A stretch of DNA of 64,000 bases from Quinella sp. 2Q5 (GCA_015206785.1 JADEZQ010000005.1:1-64000); one strand, 5' to 3'. Shown: positions 35,333 through 47,804, counted from the first letter of the stretch. Numbers and translations: made by a program. Notes: generated by a model not told the origin, from the sequence alone.

Positions 35333-35848
35333 TCAGTTGACCTTGACGATGATATCTGCGTCTTCGTCCTCAACGATGCGTGCGCCGTTGTCGTTGAGGA
35401 TGAGCGTGACCGCCGCGCAAAGGGTCTTGTCCTCGCCGATGACGATAGCCGTCTTGCCCGCCAATGCCTCGGAGCTGCCCTCGAAGATGGAAATCTCGTC
35501 GCCGATGCGGAACTTGGGGATTGGTTTGTCTTCCACGTGAATGGATCCTTCGAGCAGGTCTTCGCGGTCGTCGTTGAACTTGATGACGATGTGACCGAGG
35601 CTCTTGATGTTGTTGTTGACTTCGTTGCCGACTTTGAGGATTTTGAATTCGGCGTCGGCGATTTTGAGCACGTCGCCGGGTTTAATCACGTCGCTGAGTT
35701 TGTTGCCGCTGTGCAGGACGGAAAACTCGCGCAGCTCCGGCAGAACCATTGAATCGTCGAAGATAACGAGCATCTTGACCAGGCTGGTGAACTTTTCGAC
35801 TTCGCCGCCGATGCCAACGATTTTGGTGCTGTAGTATTTTTTCGCCAT
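35333..35848 (-). CDS. Lone PTS glucitol/sorbitol-type EIIA with C-terminal extension
   Basis: Encodes 171 aa. Residues 1-115 match glucitol-specific EIIA: KYYSTKIVGIGGEV, LREFSVLHSG (with the candidate phosphohistidine), IKPGDVLKIADAEFKI and LGHIVIKF, ending GSIHVE. Residues 118-171 add a KOW-like beta domain (FRIGDEISIFEG...) not found in the usual 120-residue protein. No EIIB, EIIC or dehydrogenase gene is nearby, so it may regulate rather than transport. GGGAGGG precedes the ATG. An upstream box lies 49 bases before the start. Confidence 0.8.
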   Translation of the reverse strand: MAKKYYSTKIVGIGGEVEKFTSLVKMLVIFDDSMVLPELREFSVLHSGNKLSDVIKPGDVLKIADAEFKILKVGNEVNNNIKSLGHIVIKFNDDREDLLEGSIHVEDKPIPKFRIGDEISIFEGSSEALAGKTAIVIGEDKTLCAAVTLILNDNGARIVEDEDADIIVKVN

Positions 35849-35897
35849 TGAAAGCCCTCCCGTGAACCAAATAACTTCCCAACAAATCTAAGCGGAA

Positions 35898-35924
35898 ATT
35901 CTGCAGACGGGCGATTAATCCTGC
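35898..35924 (-). promoter_or_regulatory. Upstream box, copy 4 (EIIA gene)
   Basis: On the minus strand GCAGG, 15 bases, GCAGAAT, then TTCCGC, placed 49 bases before the ATG at 35848. The right half and trailing CCGC match the other copies; the spacer differs. Confidence 0.45.
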
Positions 35925-36000
35925 CGCATATACGGAAAATTTTTGGCGCGTTGCAAATTCGTGGCGGGGCTGATATATTTGCGGGGATTGTCAACTTGTG

Positions 36001-36114
36001 GTTGGTCACTGCGTCAGTGTTTGCTCACTGCGTCGGCGGTTGATGACTGCGACTGCGGTTGATGGCTGCGTCTGCTGTTGATGACTGCGTCTGCTGTTGC
36101 TCACTGCGTTTGCG
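36001..36114 (+). repeat. Tandem array of six degenerate 19-base units
   Basis: Units run about 18-20 bases each around the consensus GTTGATGACTGCGTCTGCT. The last unit (TTGCTCACTGCGTTTGCG) recurs word for word before copy D of the dispersed repeat at 54239-54256. The array directly precedes copy B. The whole stretch 35849-36229 contains only this array, the repeat and the upstream box; I see no gene in it. Confidence 0.75.
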
Positions 36115-36121
36115 TTTAGAT

Positions 36122-36175
36122 CTACTTTCTTTTGCCGGCAATGGTCGGCCGTGTTGTCGGCTAAGGAGACGGGTG
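36122..36175 (+). repeat. Dispersed structured repeat, copy B (short form, upstream of U32 peptidase)
   Basis: CTACTTTCTTTTGCCGGCAA is followed by a short middle and TTGTCGGC, then TAAGGAGACGGGTG. GCCGGCAA pairs with TTGTCGGC over 8 bp. The A-T-rich inverted arm and the two inner hairpins of copies A and D are missing. Confidence 0.75.
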
Positions 36176-36229
36176 ACGGTCACGGCGGTCGGGTTACGAC
36201 AATCCGAAACGAGAACGGGGGAATTTGTT

Positions 36230-38554
36230 TTGGTTGAACTTTTGGCACCCGCGGGAAGCTTTGAGGCTTTGCGGGCGGCTGTGGAGGCGGGCGCGGACGC
36301 TGTCTATTTGGCGGGCGAAAAATTTGGTGCGCGGGCTTACGCCGAGAACTTTGCGGGCGAACAGCTGGCTCGTGCGGTGGAGTTTGCTCATCTGCGCGGC
36401 GTCGCCGTCCACGTCACGGTGAATACTATTGTCGCCGACGAGGAGCTCGATGAATTTGCGGCGTACGTGAAATTTTTGCGGCAAGCTCATGTCGATGCGC
36501 TGCTCGTTCAAGATTTGGGCGCGGCGTCAATTATCAGGCAGGTCGCGCCGGAAATTCCATTGCACGCCTCGACGCAGATGACCGTGCACAATTTAGACGG
36601 CGTGAAATTTTTGGCGGAGCTGGGCTTCACGCGGGCGGTGTTGAGCCGTGAGCTGACACTGACGGAGATTGAGACGATTTGCCGCGCGTCGCCGATTGAG
36701 ACGGAAATTTTCGTGCACGGCGCACTTTGCGTGTGTTGGTCGGGGCAATGCCTGATGAGCTCAATGATTGGCGGGCGCAGCGGCAATCGCGGGCGATGTG
36801 CTCAACCGTGTCGCCTGCCATACGAATTGGTTGACGCCGACGGAAAAAATCTTTTGCACGCGGGAAAATTTTTGTTGAGCCCGAAGGATTTGAACACGCT
36901 GGATTTATTGCCGCGGCTGGTCGAAACGGGCGTGACCTCGCTCAAGATTGAAGGGCGCATGAAACGTCCCGAATACGTCGCCACGGTCGTGAAGGTTTAT
37001 CGCGACGCGTTGGACAAAAATTTTTCCGTCACCGATGAGCAACGCCGATGCCTCGCGCAGATTTTCAACCGCGACTTCACGACGGCTTACCTCGAAAAAA
37101 ATCCCGGGCGTCAACTAATCAGCGACACCAAGCCGAATAATCGCGGCGTGGCTATCGGGCGCGTGGTCGATGTCGGGCGCGATAGGCTCGTGCTGAAATT
37201 GAGCGGCACCCTCAACCGCGGCGACCAAATCGAAATCTGGATCAAGGTCGGCGGGCGCGTTACGTTCACCGTCGAAGACTTCACGTTGAGCGGCGACCTT
37301 TGCACCGTCCGCACGAACACTCGCGGCGTCCGCGTGCACGACAGGGCGTTCAAAATCTTTGACGCGGCTCTGACTGCGGAGGCTCGGAAATTTTTCACGG
37401 GCGCACCCGTCCGCAAGATACCCGTCGCCGCGGACGTGACTGCCCGAATCGATGAGCCACTGACGTTGACGCTGACCGACGCCGATGGGAATGTCGCCAC
37501 TGCCCGCACGAATTTCGTCGCCGCCAAAGCCGTCAATCGCCCGCTGACCGTCGACACGTTGAGCAAGCAAATCGGGCGGCTGGGCAATTCCGTCTTCGCG
37601 CTCGACAAAATTTCCGCCGCGCTCGATGACGTGATGATTCCCGTCAGCGAACTCAATGACGTGCGCCGGCGTGCCGTCGATGAGCTGGAACGTTTGCGGC
37701 TGAAAAAATTCACGCGACCTCACGTTGAGTCGATGCCCGAAAAAATTTTTCCGCCATACATCGCCGACGCCACCAAGCTCGTCGCTCACGTCGACACGCT
37801 CGAAAAAGTTCAAGCCGCGCTCGATGCCGGTGCCGACGAGATTTTGTTCGGCGGAGAAACTTTCACGAACCGCCCCGCCAAAAATTTTCCGCAAGCTCTC
37901 GAACTCGTTCACAGCCGCGGGAAAAAATTTTCGTTGGCGACGCCGCGGCTCGTGCGCGAAGGTGAACAGCTCACGCTCGCCGAAGCCGACGCCGTCTACG
38001 TCCACAACGTCGGCACACTGCGAACCGTCCGACAGATGACCGACGCGCCCATTCGCACGGATTTTTCGCTGCACGTCTTCAACAGCGCGACGATAAATTT
38101 TCTGCGCACACTCGGCGTCGAAGGCGTGACCCTCTCGCCGGAACTGAACCTGGTGCAAATTCACGCGCTGGCGAAAAAATCTCCGCTGCCCGTCGAATGC
38201 ATTGTTCACGGCAGACAGGAGCTGATGGTCTCGGCGTATTGCGTGCTCGGCAGTTTTCTCGGCAATGTCGACAGATGTCCGCATGTTTGCCGCACGAAAA
38301 AATTTTTCCTGCGCGACCGAATGAACGAACTATTCCCCGTCGTCACCGATCAATTTTGCCGCATGCACATTCTCAACGCAAAGACGCTCTCGATGATTGA
38401 GCAGCGCGGGGAGTTTGACGGCGTGGCTCGCGTGCGCGTCGATTGCCGATACTTGACCGCCGAGGAGACTGCGCACGTCGTTCGGGCTTACAAGTTCGGC
38501 GGCGCGGAGATTGAAAACTTCACGCGCGGGCATTACTTTCGCGGCGTGATGTGA
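36230..38554 (+). CDS. U32 family peptidase with duplicated catalytic module
   Basis: Encodes 774 aa. The N-terminal U32 domain begins VELLAPAGSFEAL and contains the signature EIFVHGALCVCWSGQC and the cysteine cluster GNRGRCAQPCRLPY. A middle beta-rich DUF3656-like region follows (about 330-500). A second U32-like half ends with VECIVHGRQELMVSAYC and a CPHVCRTKKFF cluster. Relatives (RlhA, YhbU) take part in RNA hydroxylation or are called collagenase-like peptidases. I chose the TTG at 36230, with GGGGGAA upstream. A GTG at 36173 inside the repeat is in frame and follows AAGGAG, so a longer form cannot be excluded. Confidence 0.88.
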   Translation: MVELLAPAGSFEALRAAVEAGADAVYLAGEKFGARAYAENFAGEQLARAVEFAHLRGVAVHVTVNTIVADEELDEFAAYVKFLRQAHVDALLVQDLGAASIIRQVAPEIPLHASTQMTVHNLDGVKFLAELGFTRAVLSRELTLTEIETICRASPIETEIFVHGALCVCWSGQCLMSSMIGGRSGNRGRCAQPCRLPYELVDADGKNLLHAGKFLLSPKDLNTLDLLPRLVETGVTSLKIEGRMKRPEYVATVVKVYRDALDKNFSVTDEQRRCLAQIFNRDFTTAYLEKNPGRQLISDTKPNNRGVAIGRVVDVGRDRLVLKLSGTLNRGDQIEIWIKVGGRVTFTVEDFTLSGDLCTVRTNTRGVRVHDRAFKIFDAALTAEARKFFTGAPVRKIPVAADVTARIDEPLTLTLTDADGNVATARTNFVAAKAVNRPLTVDTLSKQIGRLGNSVFALDKISAALDDVMIPVSELNDVRRRAVDELERLRLKKFTRPHVESMPEKIFPPYIADATKLVAHVDTLEKVQAALDAGADEILFGGETFTNRPAKNFPQALELVHSRGKKFSLATPRLVREGEQLTLAEADAVYVHNVGTLRTVRQMTDAPIRTDFSLHVFNSATINFLRTLGVEGVTLSPELNLVQIHALAKKSPLPVECIVHGRQELMVSAYCVLGSFLGNVDRCPHVCRTKKFFLRDRMNELFPVVTDQFCRMHILNAKTLSMIEQRGEFDGVARVRVDCRYLTAEETAHVVRAYKFGGAEIENFTRGHYFRGVM

Positions 38555-38578
38555 TAGAATCTGCGCGGAGGTGACGAC

Positions 38579-39391
38579 ATGAAAATTTTCAAACTGACGT
38601 TCGCGATTGCGCTGATGATTTTTCTGTTGCCGTGTCGGATTGAAGCGGGGCATTTGCAAGACATTGCCGCGCGCGGAACGATACGAATCGGCACGACCGG
38701 CGACTATATCCCGATGTCGTGGCTCAACCCTGCGACTGGCGACTACGAGGGCATTGACGCGGAGCTGTCGAAAATTATCGCGCAGTCTTTGGGCGTGGCG
38801 ATTGAGTACGTGCCGACGACCTGGCCGACGCTCGCCGCAGATACGCAAGCCGACAAGTTCGACATTGCGCTTTGTGGAATCTCGCGCAACTTCGCGCGTG
38901 CCAAGTCGATGGCGATGAGCGATGCTTACGGCGAAGGGCTCTTCGGCAAGACGATTCTCTGCCGCAAAGCCGACGCCAAGAAGTTCAAGACCGTTGCCGA
39001 CATGAACAAGCCGACCGTCCGCGTGATGATTAATCCCGGCGGCACCAACGAGAAATTTGCCCGCGCCAACCTGCCGAACGCGACGTTGATTGTTCACGAC
39101 GACAACGCCGATATCCCGCTGCAAATCGCCGAGGGCAACGCCGACATCATGATCACCGAGACCGTCGAGGCAGTCAGTTGGGTCAAACGCGAACCGAGAC
39201 TTGCCGCGCCGCTCGTCGACAAACCATTCGACGGCACGCGCCATTCGTGCGGCATCCTCATGGCAAAGGGCGACCAAGAGCTTTTGAACTACGTGAACTT
39301 CGTTCTGGCTGAACTGCGCATGGACGGACGGCTTGCTCAGCTGGAGACGAAATATTTGGGGAGGAAACCTCAGCGCAATGCTGCTAAGTGA
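38579..39391 (+). CDS. pheC: Exported cyclohexadienyl dehydratase (PheC-like)
   Basis: Encodes 270 aa. A signal peptide (about 22 residues, ending IEAG) precedes a periplasmic-binding-protein fold. [22 protein letters not shown] and the diagnostic [14 protein letters not shown] match periplasmic PheC from memory. PheC converts prephenate or arogenate to phenylpyruvate or phenylalanine. An amino-acid-binding ABC component is the alternative, but no permease genes are adjacent. GGAGGTGA precedes the ATG. Its 3' end overlaps queA by 14 bases. Confidence 0.78.
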   Translation: MKIFKLTFAIALMIFLLPCRIEAGHLQDIAARGTIRIGTTGDYIPMSWLNPATGDYEGIDAELSKIIAQSLGVAIEYVPTTWPTLAADTQADKFDIALCGISRNFARAKSMAMSDAYGEGLFGKTILCRKADAKKFKTVADMNKPTVRVMINPGGTNEKFARANLPNATLIVHDDNADIPLQIAEGNADIMITETVEAVSWVKREPRLAAPLVDKPFDGTRHSCGILMAKGDQELLNYVNFVLAELRMDGRLAQLETKYLGRKPQRNAAK

Positions 39392-40415
39392 CTTTGATTA
39401 CGAATTGCCCGACGAACTGATTGCGCAGCGACCGATTGAACCGCGCAACGCTTCGCGGCTTATGGTGCTCGACCCCGCGCGGCAAACGATTACTCACGAA
39501 AAATTTTTCAACCTGCAAAAATTTTTGACGGCGGGCGACACGCTCATCTTCAACGACACGCGAGTTATCCCGGCGCGGCTCATCGGACACAAGTCCACGG
39601 GCGCACGCGCCGAAATTTTTTTGCTCCGTCGGCTCGACGCCGTGACGTGGGAAACTTTGGTCAAGCCCGGCAGGAAAATCACCGAGGGCGCAGAAATTTT
39701 TTTCGGCGATGAATTGAGCTGCACCGTCGTCGGGCGCACGGACTTCGGCGGGCGAATCGTCAAGTTCAAGTTCAGCGGCGTCTTCGAAGAAATTTTGGAT
39801 CGACTCGGCGAAACTCCTTTGCCGCCGTACATTCACGAACAGCTTGCCGACAGCGAACGCTATCAGACCGTCTACAGCCGCGAGAGAGGCTCCGCCGCCG
39901 CACCGACCGCGGGCTTGCACTTCACCACCGACCAAATGCGCGACCTGAAAAATTTCGGCGTCAATCTCGGCTTCGTCACGCTACACGTCGGGCTGGGAAC
40001 CTTCCGCCCCGTCACCGTCGACACCATCGAAGATCATCACATGCACGAAGAATTTTACACCGTGCCGAAAGAGACCGCCGACCTCATCCGCCGAACCAAA
40101 GAGCGCGGCTCGCGCGTCATCGCCGTGGGCACGACGTCAATCAGAACTTTGGAGGCGGCCGCCGTTGACGAAGGTAACGTTGCCGTCGGCTCGAACTCGA
40201 CGAAAATTTTCATCTATCCCGGCTACAAGTTCCGTATCGTCGATGCGCTGATAACCAACTTCCACCTGCCCAAGTCCACGCTCTTGATGTTGGTCAGCGC
40301 GTTCGCGGGAAGGCAGTTCATCTTGCAAGCGTATCGCGCGGCAGTGGACGAGAGCTACAGATTTTTTTCCTTCGGCGACGCAATGTTTATCACGAACAGG
40401 AAACGAGGATCATGA
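39378..40415 (+). CDS. queA: S-adenosylmethionine:tRNA ribosyltransferase-isomerase QueA
   Basis: Encodes 345 aa. It builds epoxyqueuosine on tRNA from preQ1 using the ribosyl part of S-adenosylmethionine. The start [30 protein letters not shown], the [10 protein letters not shown] segment and [17 protein letters not shown] are characteristic. I chose the ATG at 39378, with GAGGA upstream. tgt, its usual neighbour and pathway partner, lies 3.8 kb away because three genes sit between them. Its stop overlaps the next ATG as ATGA. Confidence 0.96.
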   Translation: MLLSDFDYELPDELIAQRPIEPRNASRLMVLDPARQTITHEKFFNLQKFLTAGDTLIFNDTRVIPARLIGHKSTGARAEIFLLRRLDAVTWETLVKPGRKITEGAEIFFGDELSCTVVGRTDFGGRIVKFKFSGVFEEILDRLGETPLPPYIHEQLADSERYQTVYSRERGSAAAPTAGLHFTTDQMRDLKNFGVNLGFVTLHVGLGTFRPVTVDTIEDHHMHEEFYTVPKETADLIRRTKERGSRVIAVGTTSIRTLEAAAVDEGNVAVGSNSTKIFIYPGYKFRIVDALITNFHLPKSTLLMLVSAFAGRQFILQAYRAAVDESYRFFSFGDAMFITNRKRGS

Positions 40416-42283
40416 TCGGTTGGAACTTCCCGTCAAGCAAAATAGTGCAACAGCGCGGCATCTCGGACGCAGGCATCGAAACTTTCAGGGGCAAAGAAAT
40501 TTCCTCGCTCGCCCGCGAAATTTGTCAGAACTCACTCGACGCGGCGGTCAATGAAAATTTTCCCGTGACTGTCGAATTTCAGCGGCACGAGATTTTTTCC
40601 GCGGACATTCCCGACTGCGACGCCTACAAAGAAATTTTGCGCAGGTGCCGTGATTTTTGGCGCGACAACCGTAAGATTCTCGGTTTCATTGGCGAGGCGA
40701 TTGCGCGGATTAATTTGCCGACGACATCTGTCATGCGAATCAGCGACTTCAACACCACGGGGCTTGCCGAACCCTTCAACCCCGATTCTCACAACGGCGG
40801 CTGGAACGCACTGGTAAACAGCGACGGCGTCTCTAACAAAACCGGCGACGCGGCGGGCAGCTTCGGCATCGGCAAGAACGCGCCCTTCACGAATTCTTTC
40901 CTGCGCATGGTCTTCTATCGCACGCTCAACATTAAGCGCGAACGTGCCGCGCAAGGCATCAGCCGCCTGGTAACCTTCCGCGTGAATGCCGACGAACGTT
41001 CTTGGGGCATCGGCTACTACTGCGACTCCGAAAGAATTCTGCCCGTCGAGAAGATTGACGCGCTCGAAAAAATTTTCCGGCGCGACGATTGCGGCACGGA
41101 CGTCTTCGTTTACGGCTTCAACGGCGGTGCGGATTGGCACGCGGACATTTGCGCCGAACTCATCGAAAATTTTCTCGTCGCCATCCACAGGAACAAGTTC
41201 AACGCGCGGATTCAAGGCGAGAGCCTCACCGCCGACACGCTGAAAAATTTCGTCGCCCGCCACGCCGACAGACTTCCGACCGCCGCCGACTATCACAAAA
41301 TTCTCACGGACGACGCGGTCAAAACTTTCACGCGGGATTTTCACGGCATGGGCACGCTGACTTTGCGCGTGTTGCTCGGCACGGACTTGAACCGCAGGGT
41401 CTTGGTCGTGCGAAAGAACGGCATGAAACTTTTCGACATGAAAAATTTTTCGCGGACGCTGTCGTTCACGGGCATTCTGGAACTTGAAGGTCGCGCGCTC
41501 AATGAATTCTTCCGCGAGATGGAGACGCCTTCGCACGACAGATGGGAGCCGGGTCGTTGCGATAATCCCAAGCTGGCGCGTGAATATCTGACGGAGCTTA
41601 AGCGTTGGACACGGGAGACGATCTCAAATCTCGGCGCGGAAAATTTTTCGGACGAAGTCAACGTCGATGGTTTGGGGCAGATGCTTGCCTTCGACGACGG
41701 CGCGATTGCCGGCAACTCGCAGACGACGCAGGAGACTCTTGAAACTCCCGTTGCTTCGACGCCCGTCCGCGAGCTCAAGCCCGCCATTGACGTCGGCAAA
41801 AATTTTTCGGCGGCGGGCGGCAATGACAATTCCAAGACGCGGCAAACTCGCGGCGATATCACGTCGGACGGCGGCTTACCGGCTGTGAGAACGCTCAAGG
41901 GCACGCGTCCGCGAAAAACTTCGGCGACTCATTCGGGCGAATCGAATCCCGACGGTGTGGACATCGTCCGTGAACCCGTCGGCAAGCGCGTTGCTTGCAA
42001 AAAAATTCGCGTCATCAAAATCGGCGACAAGACTTATCGGCTGATACTCAACGTCGCGCAAAATATTTCGGGCGGGAAAATTTTTATCAGTGCCGTCGGC
42101 GAGAACGGCGATCGCGAAAATCTTTCCGTCAGATGTATAAATTCCGCCAACATAAGCGGCGTGCAGACTGTCGGCGACAACATCACCTTTGCAAATCTGC
42201 GCGGCGATTATGAGGCGCGAATCACCTTTGAACTGCGCGACGAGCAAAGTTACGCATTGGGGGTTGATGTCGTTGAAGATTGA
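40412..42283 (+). CDS. GHKL-type ATPase, first gene of the cassette between queA and tgt
   Basis: Encodes 623 aa. The N-terminal region has the three ATP-binding motifs of the Hsp90/MutL/histidine-kinase fold: N-box EICQNSLDA (residues 36-44), DFNTTG (112-117) and a glycine lid GSFGIGKNA (149-157). There is no phosphoacceptor histidine, HisKA domain or MutL C-terminus. The middle (160-430) is unfamiliar. A low-complexity linker (about 440-540) and a beta-rich tail follow. ATPases of this look occur in predicted phage-defence operons; I infer a similar role but cannot name a system. GAGG precedes the ATG, which overlaps the queA stop by 4 bases. Confidence 0.8.
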   Translation: MIGWNFPSSKIVQQRGISDAGIETFRGKEISSLAREICQNSLDAAVNENFPVTVEFQRHEIFSADIPDCDAYKEILRRCRDFWRDNRKILGFIGEAIARINLPTTSVMRISDFNTTGLAEPFNPDSHNGGWNALVNSDGVSNKTGDAAGSFGIGKNAPFTNSFLRMVFYRTLNIKRERAAQGISRLVTFRVNADERSWGIGYYCDSERILPVEKIDALEKIFRRDDCGTDVFVYGFNGGADWHADICAELIENFLVAIHRNKFNARIQGESLTADTLKNFVARHADRLPTAADYHKILTDDAVKTFTRDFHGMGTLTLRVLLGTDLNRRVLVVRKNGMKLFDMKNFSRTLSFTGILELEGRALNEFFREMETPSHDRWEPGRCDNPKLAREYLTELKRWTRETISNLGAENFSDEVNVDGLGQMLAFDDGAIAGNSQTTQETLETPVASTPVRELKPAIDVGKNFSAAGGNDNSKTRQTRGDITSDGGLPAVRTLKGTRPRKTSATHSGESNPDGVDIVREPVGKRVACKKIRVIKIGDKTYRLILNVAQNISGGKIFISAVGENGDRENLSVRCINSANISGVQTVGDNITFANLRGDYEARITFELRDEQSYALGVDVVED

Positions 42284-43150
42284 CCTGCGCCGACTGTACA
42301 CCTATCCCGTCCTTGCCGCAGAACGCGACGATTACCGCACGTGCACCTTTGCCGCTGAGATGAATTATTTCGGCGACGCGGCGGGTAATTTGGTTTTGAA
42401 CATCGACTTTCGGATGGACTGCGCGGAAATTCTCCAACTCATTGCTCACGGTGACGCGCAATACATTTTGCACGCCGAATGTCCGACGACGCTTTACAGA
42501 GAAATTTTTTGTTCGACCTCCCAAAAATTTTCGTGTACAATTCCAAACAGCCGCATAAAGACCCACCTCGACTGCATGGCTTTGATTGTGCTGACGCGCG
42601 ATGTGAAAAATTTTTCCTGCGGCGATTGGAACGAAGACTTTGCCCGCCTGACATTCGACCTGCAACGCGGCAACGTGCTCGCCTACCGGAGATTTGAGCC
42701 ACTGACCATTGACGACGACCCGAACATCTTCAAAAACGTCGCGTCGATTTTCAGCGTGTACAGGTGCACCGTTGACGCCGCGCCGTTTGAGATTGAACTT
42801 GCCGCAAACAAAATCAAAATCGGCTTGAGCGCGAAAGATTACCTGATTTATCGGCGGTACTGTTCGCGCCCCGACCTGCAACCGCTTTTGAACGCGATGA
42901 TAATTTTCCCCGCGCTGGTCTACGTCTTCGAGGATCTCAAGGCTGATACGGACTTTGAAGCTTACGGCGGGACGGCGTGGTTTAAATCGCTCACGGCGGC
43001 ATATCGGCGGCTGAAGATCAACTTCACCGAACACATCCTGCGCGAAGAAAACTCTTCGATCAAATTGGCGCAGGAAGTCATGAACTTGCCCGTGACCAAA
43101 GCTTTGGAGGGGCTCTCGCTCATCTGCGACGACGCAACGGAGGATTCGTG

Positions 43151-43151
<1 letters not shown>
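42267..43151 (+). CDS. Unknown protein, second gene of the GHKL cassette
   Basis: Encodes 294 aa with no signal peptide or membrane helix. I do not recognise the family with certainty. It starts [15 protein letters not shown] and has a beta-rich first half containing a HAECPTTLYREIF segment and LIVLTRDVKNF, followed by LQRGNVLAYRRFEP, and a helical second half. I chose the ATG at 42267, which overlaps the ATPase gene by 17 bases; a TTG two codons later is also possible. Overlaps on both sides say it is made together with its neighbours and probably works with them. Confidence 0.65.
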
Positions 43152-45622
<2,471 letters not shown>

Positions 45623-45637
45623 TGAGGGGATTAATCC

Positions 45638-47233
45638 ATGGTTAAGGAAATATTGCGGCAACAATCCACGTTGACGGATTGCGATATTCGTGACCTTGTT
45701 GCCAAAGTAAGTTCTGCCGCCGAAAAATATCCTGAACGGGAAAAGTTGCGACTCGTGCTCACTCTTGAGCAAATTTTGTTGAATTGTCAGTCAGCCTTCG
45801 GAAAAGAGCAACGAATATCTTGCGTATGGACAGAAGATTTTTTCCGTGGGTCACGGCTGACAATTTCTTCGGCGGGGCAAGAGTGCAATCCCCTTCTCAT
45901 GGCGGACGAGGAGGACGCCGAAATCGTCGAAGTTACGCAACGCATGTTGAACAACATCGGCTTGGGCACGCAATATCAGTATCTGCGCGGTCACAATGTC
46001 ATCACGATAAAATTGCCGGTCAAACGAAAACTAACGCTGTTGCATCAAATTTGGATTGCCGCCGCAATGGCGATTTTGACTTTGATTTTGTTGCGATTCG
46101 TGCCTGCGGAGGCGGCAAAAATTTTCACGGACGATTTTGTAGTTCGCGTCTTCAAAAAAATGGTGCGTATTCTTTCAATGCTGGCAACGCCGATGATTTT
46201 TTTTGCGCTGATCACGGGAATCAGAAATATCGGTAATGTGACTGCGCTGGGGCATATGGGCAAGACCGTCTGTTTGCGTTTGGCAAAGACGTATCTTGTC
46301 GCCGCAATAGCTATTCCGCTCGCCTGCATGGTCACATATCCGCCGTCCGCGGAAGTCGGAAGGGGCGCGTCTGTCTTCGGGAATCTTTTCCAGCTCGTGC
46401 TGGACATAATACCGGACGATTTGGTAACGCCGTTGCAATTAAACAACGACATGCAAATAATCGTAATTGCCCTCTTTGCGGGAACGGTGCTCCTCATGAT
46501 GAAGGGCGAAACTCCGCAATTCGACAAGCTGACAGACGAATTAGCCAACCTCGTCAACAGAATGATGGCTCTGGCGTGCAAAGGTTTGCCGGTGCTGATT
46601 TACTTCGGGATTATCGCCGTCAGCGCGCAAATGAACACGGAACGCCTTTGGGATTTGTACAGGTTCGCAATGGCGATGTTCGGCGCGTGGATAATTATCA
46701 CGAGCTTTGTCGTTTTGCGAACGTGGCGATTGGTTGGCAGACCGCTGAAAGAAATTCTTAAACCCACAATTCCCGCTCTGCTGATTAATCTTGCAACGTC
46801 TTCGCAAATGGCGGCGTATCCTGCCAGCGAAAAATGTTGCAAGGAGGATTGGGGCGTTGACCCAAAACTTTTCGACTTCGCGTTTCCAATGGGCGTCGTG
46901 CTTTACATGCCCAACGGCTCGGCACTTCTTGCAATGGCGGCGTGGATGATGCTGTACCTTGCGGGCATTCCGGTCGATTCTTCAATGATGATAAAAGTCA
47001 GCGTCCTTGGCGTCATCGCCGGCATTGCGGCACCGCCAATCCCGGGTTCGGGACTCATAGTTTTGCCGATTATGATGACCGGCGTCGGGATTCCTTTGGA
47101 GTTCATGCCGCTCGGCGTGCTTTTCATCACGATTTTTGGACATTTCTTGCCCGCCATAAACGGATTCTGTCTGCAATTTGAAATGCTCGCGCTCGGAAAA
47201 AAACTCGGTATGTTGAAAAATGACCCCGCTTGA
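45638..47233 (+). CDS. Dicarboxylate/amino acid:cation symporter with N-terminal ATPase-like domain
   Basis: Encodes 531 aa. Residues about 135-525 form an SDF-family (GltP/DctA-type) transporter with about eight helices and the family segment YMPNGSALLAMAAWMM, aligned with the usual NMDGT motif region. Residues 1-130 are extra: LVLTLEQILLNCQSAFG and the following strands resemble the N-box and core of anti-sigma-factor-type ATPase domains, though the glycine lid is weak. Such a head suggests nucleotide-dependent or regulatory control of transport; that is inference. Base composition looks somewhat more A+T-rich than its neighbours. It overlaps the next gene by 14 bases. Confidence 0.83.
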   Translation: MVKEILRQQSTLTDCDIRDLVAKVSSAAEKYPEREKLRLVLTLEQILLNCQSAFGKEQRISCVWTEDFFRGSRLTISSAGQECNPLLMADEEDAEIVEVTQRMLNNIGLGTQYQYLRGHNVITIKLPVKRKLTLLHQIWIAAAMAILTLILLRFVPAEAAKIFTDDFVVRVFKKMVRILSMLATPMIFFALITGIRNIGNVTALGHMGKTVCLRLAKTYLVAAIAIPLACMVTYPPSAEVGRGASVFGNLFQLVLDIIPDDLVTPLQLNNDMQIIVIALFAGTVLLMMKGETPQFDKLTDELANLVNRMMALACKGLPVLIYFGIIAVSAQMNTERLWDLYRFAMAMFGAWIIITSFVVLRTWRLVGRPLKEILKPTIPALLINLATSSQMAAYPASEKCCKEDWGVDPKLFDFAFPMGVVLYMPNGSALLAMAAWMMLYLAGIPVDSSMMIKVSVLGVIAGIAAPPIPGSGLIVLPIMMTGVGIPLEFMPLGVLFITIFGHFLPAINGFCLQFEMLALGKKLGMLKNDPA

Positions 47234-47804
47234 ACAAAAAAATTTTTTGCGGCGGGCGATGCTCCGGCGACGTGCGGCAATCCCAATCGACGAACGAAAC
47301 CGAATCAGCCGCCTGTTGACAGAAAAATTTTTGGCGTCGGAAATTTATCACGCGTCGAAAATTTTGATGGCGTACGCTTCCACGGCGGACGAATTGCAGC
47401 TGGACGGACTGTTCGCCGCGTGTTTTGCCGACGGAAAAATTTTGGCGATACCGTTCATCGTCGGCAAGGGGCTGATGCGTGCGGTGGTCGTTCCAAACTT
47501 CGACGCACTTGAGTTCGGCGCGTTCAACATCAAAACCGTCCGTGAGCCGAAAAATTTCGTCGACCCCGCGCAGATTGATTGCGTGATTGTCCCGGGCGCG
47601 GCGTTCGACATCAACGGCGGGCGTCTCGGTCTCGGCGGCGGCTTCTATGACAAATTTCTGCCGCAAGCCGTCAACGCCGTGACTATCGCCTTCGCCTTGG
47701 ACTGCCAAATCATCGACGAGGTGCCGACAGAATTTCACGACGTGCCCGTCGATATCGTGCTGACCGAGCGCAGACTTTGCCGCCGAAATTTGTTGACGGG
47801 CTAG
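47220..47804 (+). CDS. 5-formyltetrahydrofolate cyclo-ligase
   Basis: Encodes 194 aa. It recycles 5-formyl-THF to 5,10-methenyl-THF with ATP. The N-terminal LRRAMLRRRAAIP helix, the ILMAYASTADE strand, and the nucleotide-binding RLGLGGGFYDKFL motif are typical of the MTHFS/YgfA family. It starts inside the end of the symporter gene. A promoter for the flavodoxin gene lies in its last codons. Confidence 0.94.
   Translation: MTPLEQKNFLRRAMLRRRAAIPIDERNRISRLLTEKFLASEIYHASKILMAYASTADELQLDGLFAACFADGKILAIPFIVGKGLMRAVVVPNFDALEFGAFNIKTVREPKNFVDPAQIDCVIVPGAAFDINGGRLGLGGGFYDKFLPQAVNAVTIAFALDCQIIDEVPTEFHDVPVDIVLTERRLCRRNLLTG

Noticed and set aside
36059..36229. N-terminal extension of the U32 peptidase through the repeat region.
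   Set aside because: The added residues come from the tandem array and repeat and are not protein-like; the family start VELLAPAGSFEAL follows a good ribosome-binding site at 36230.
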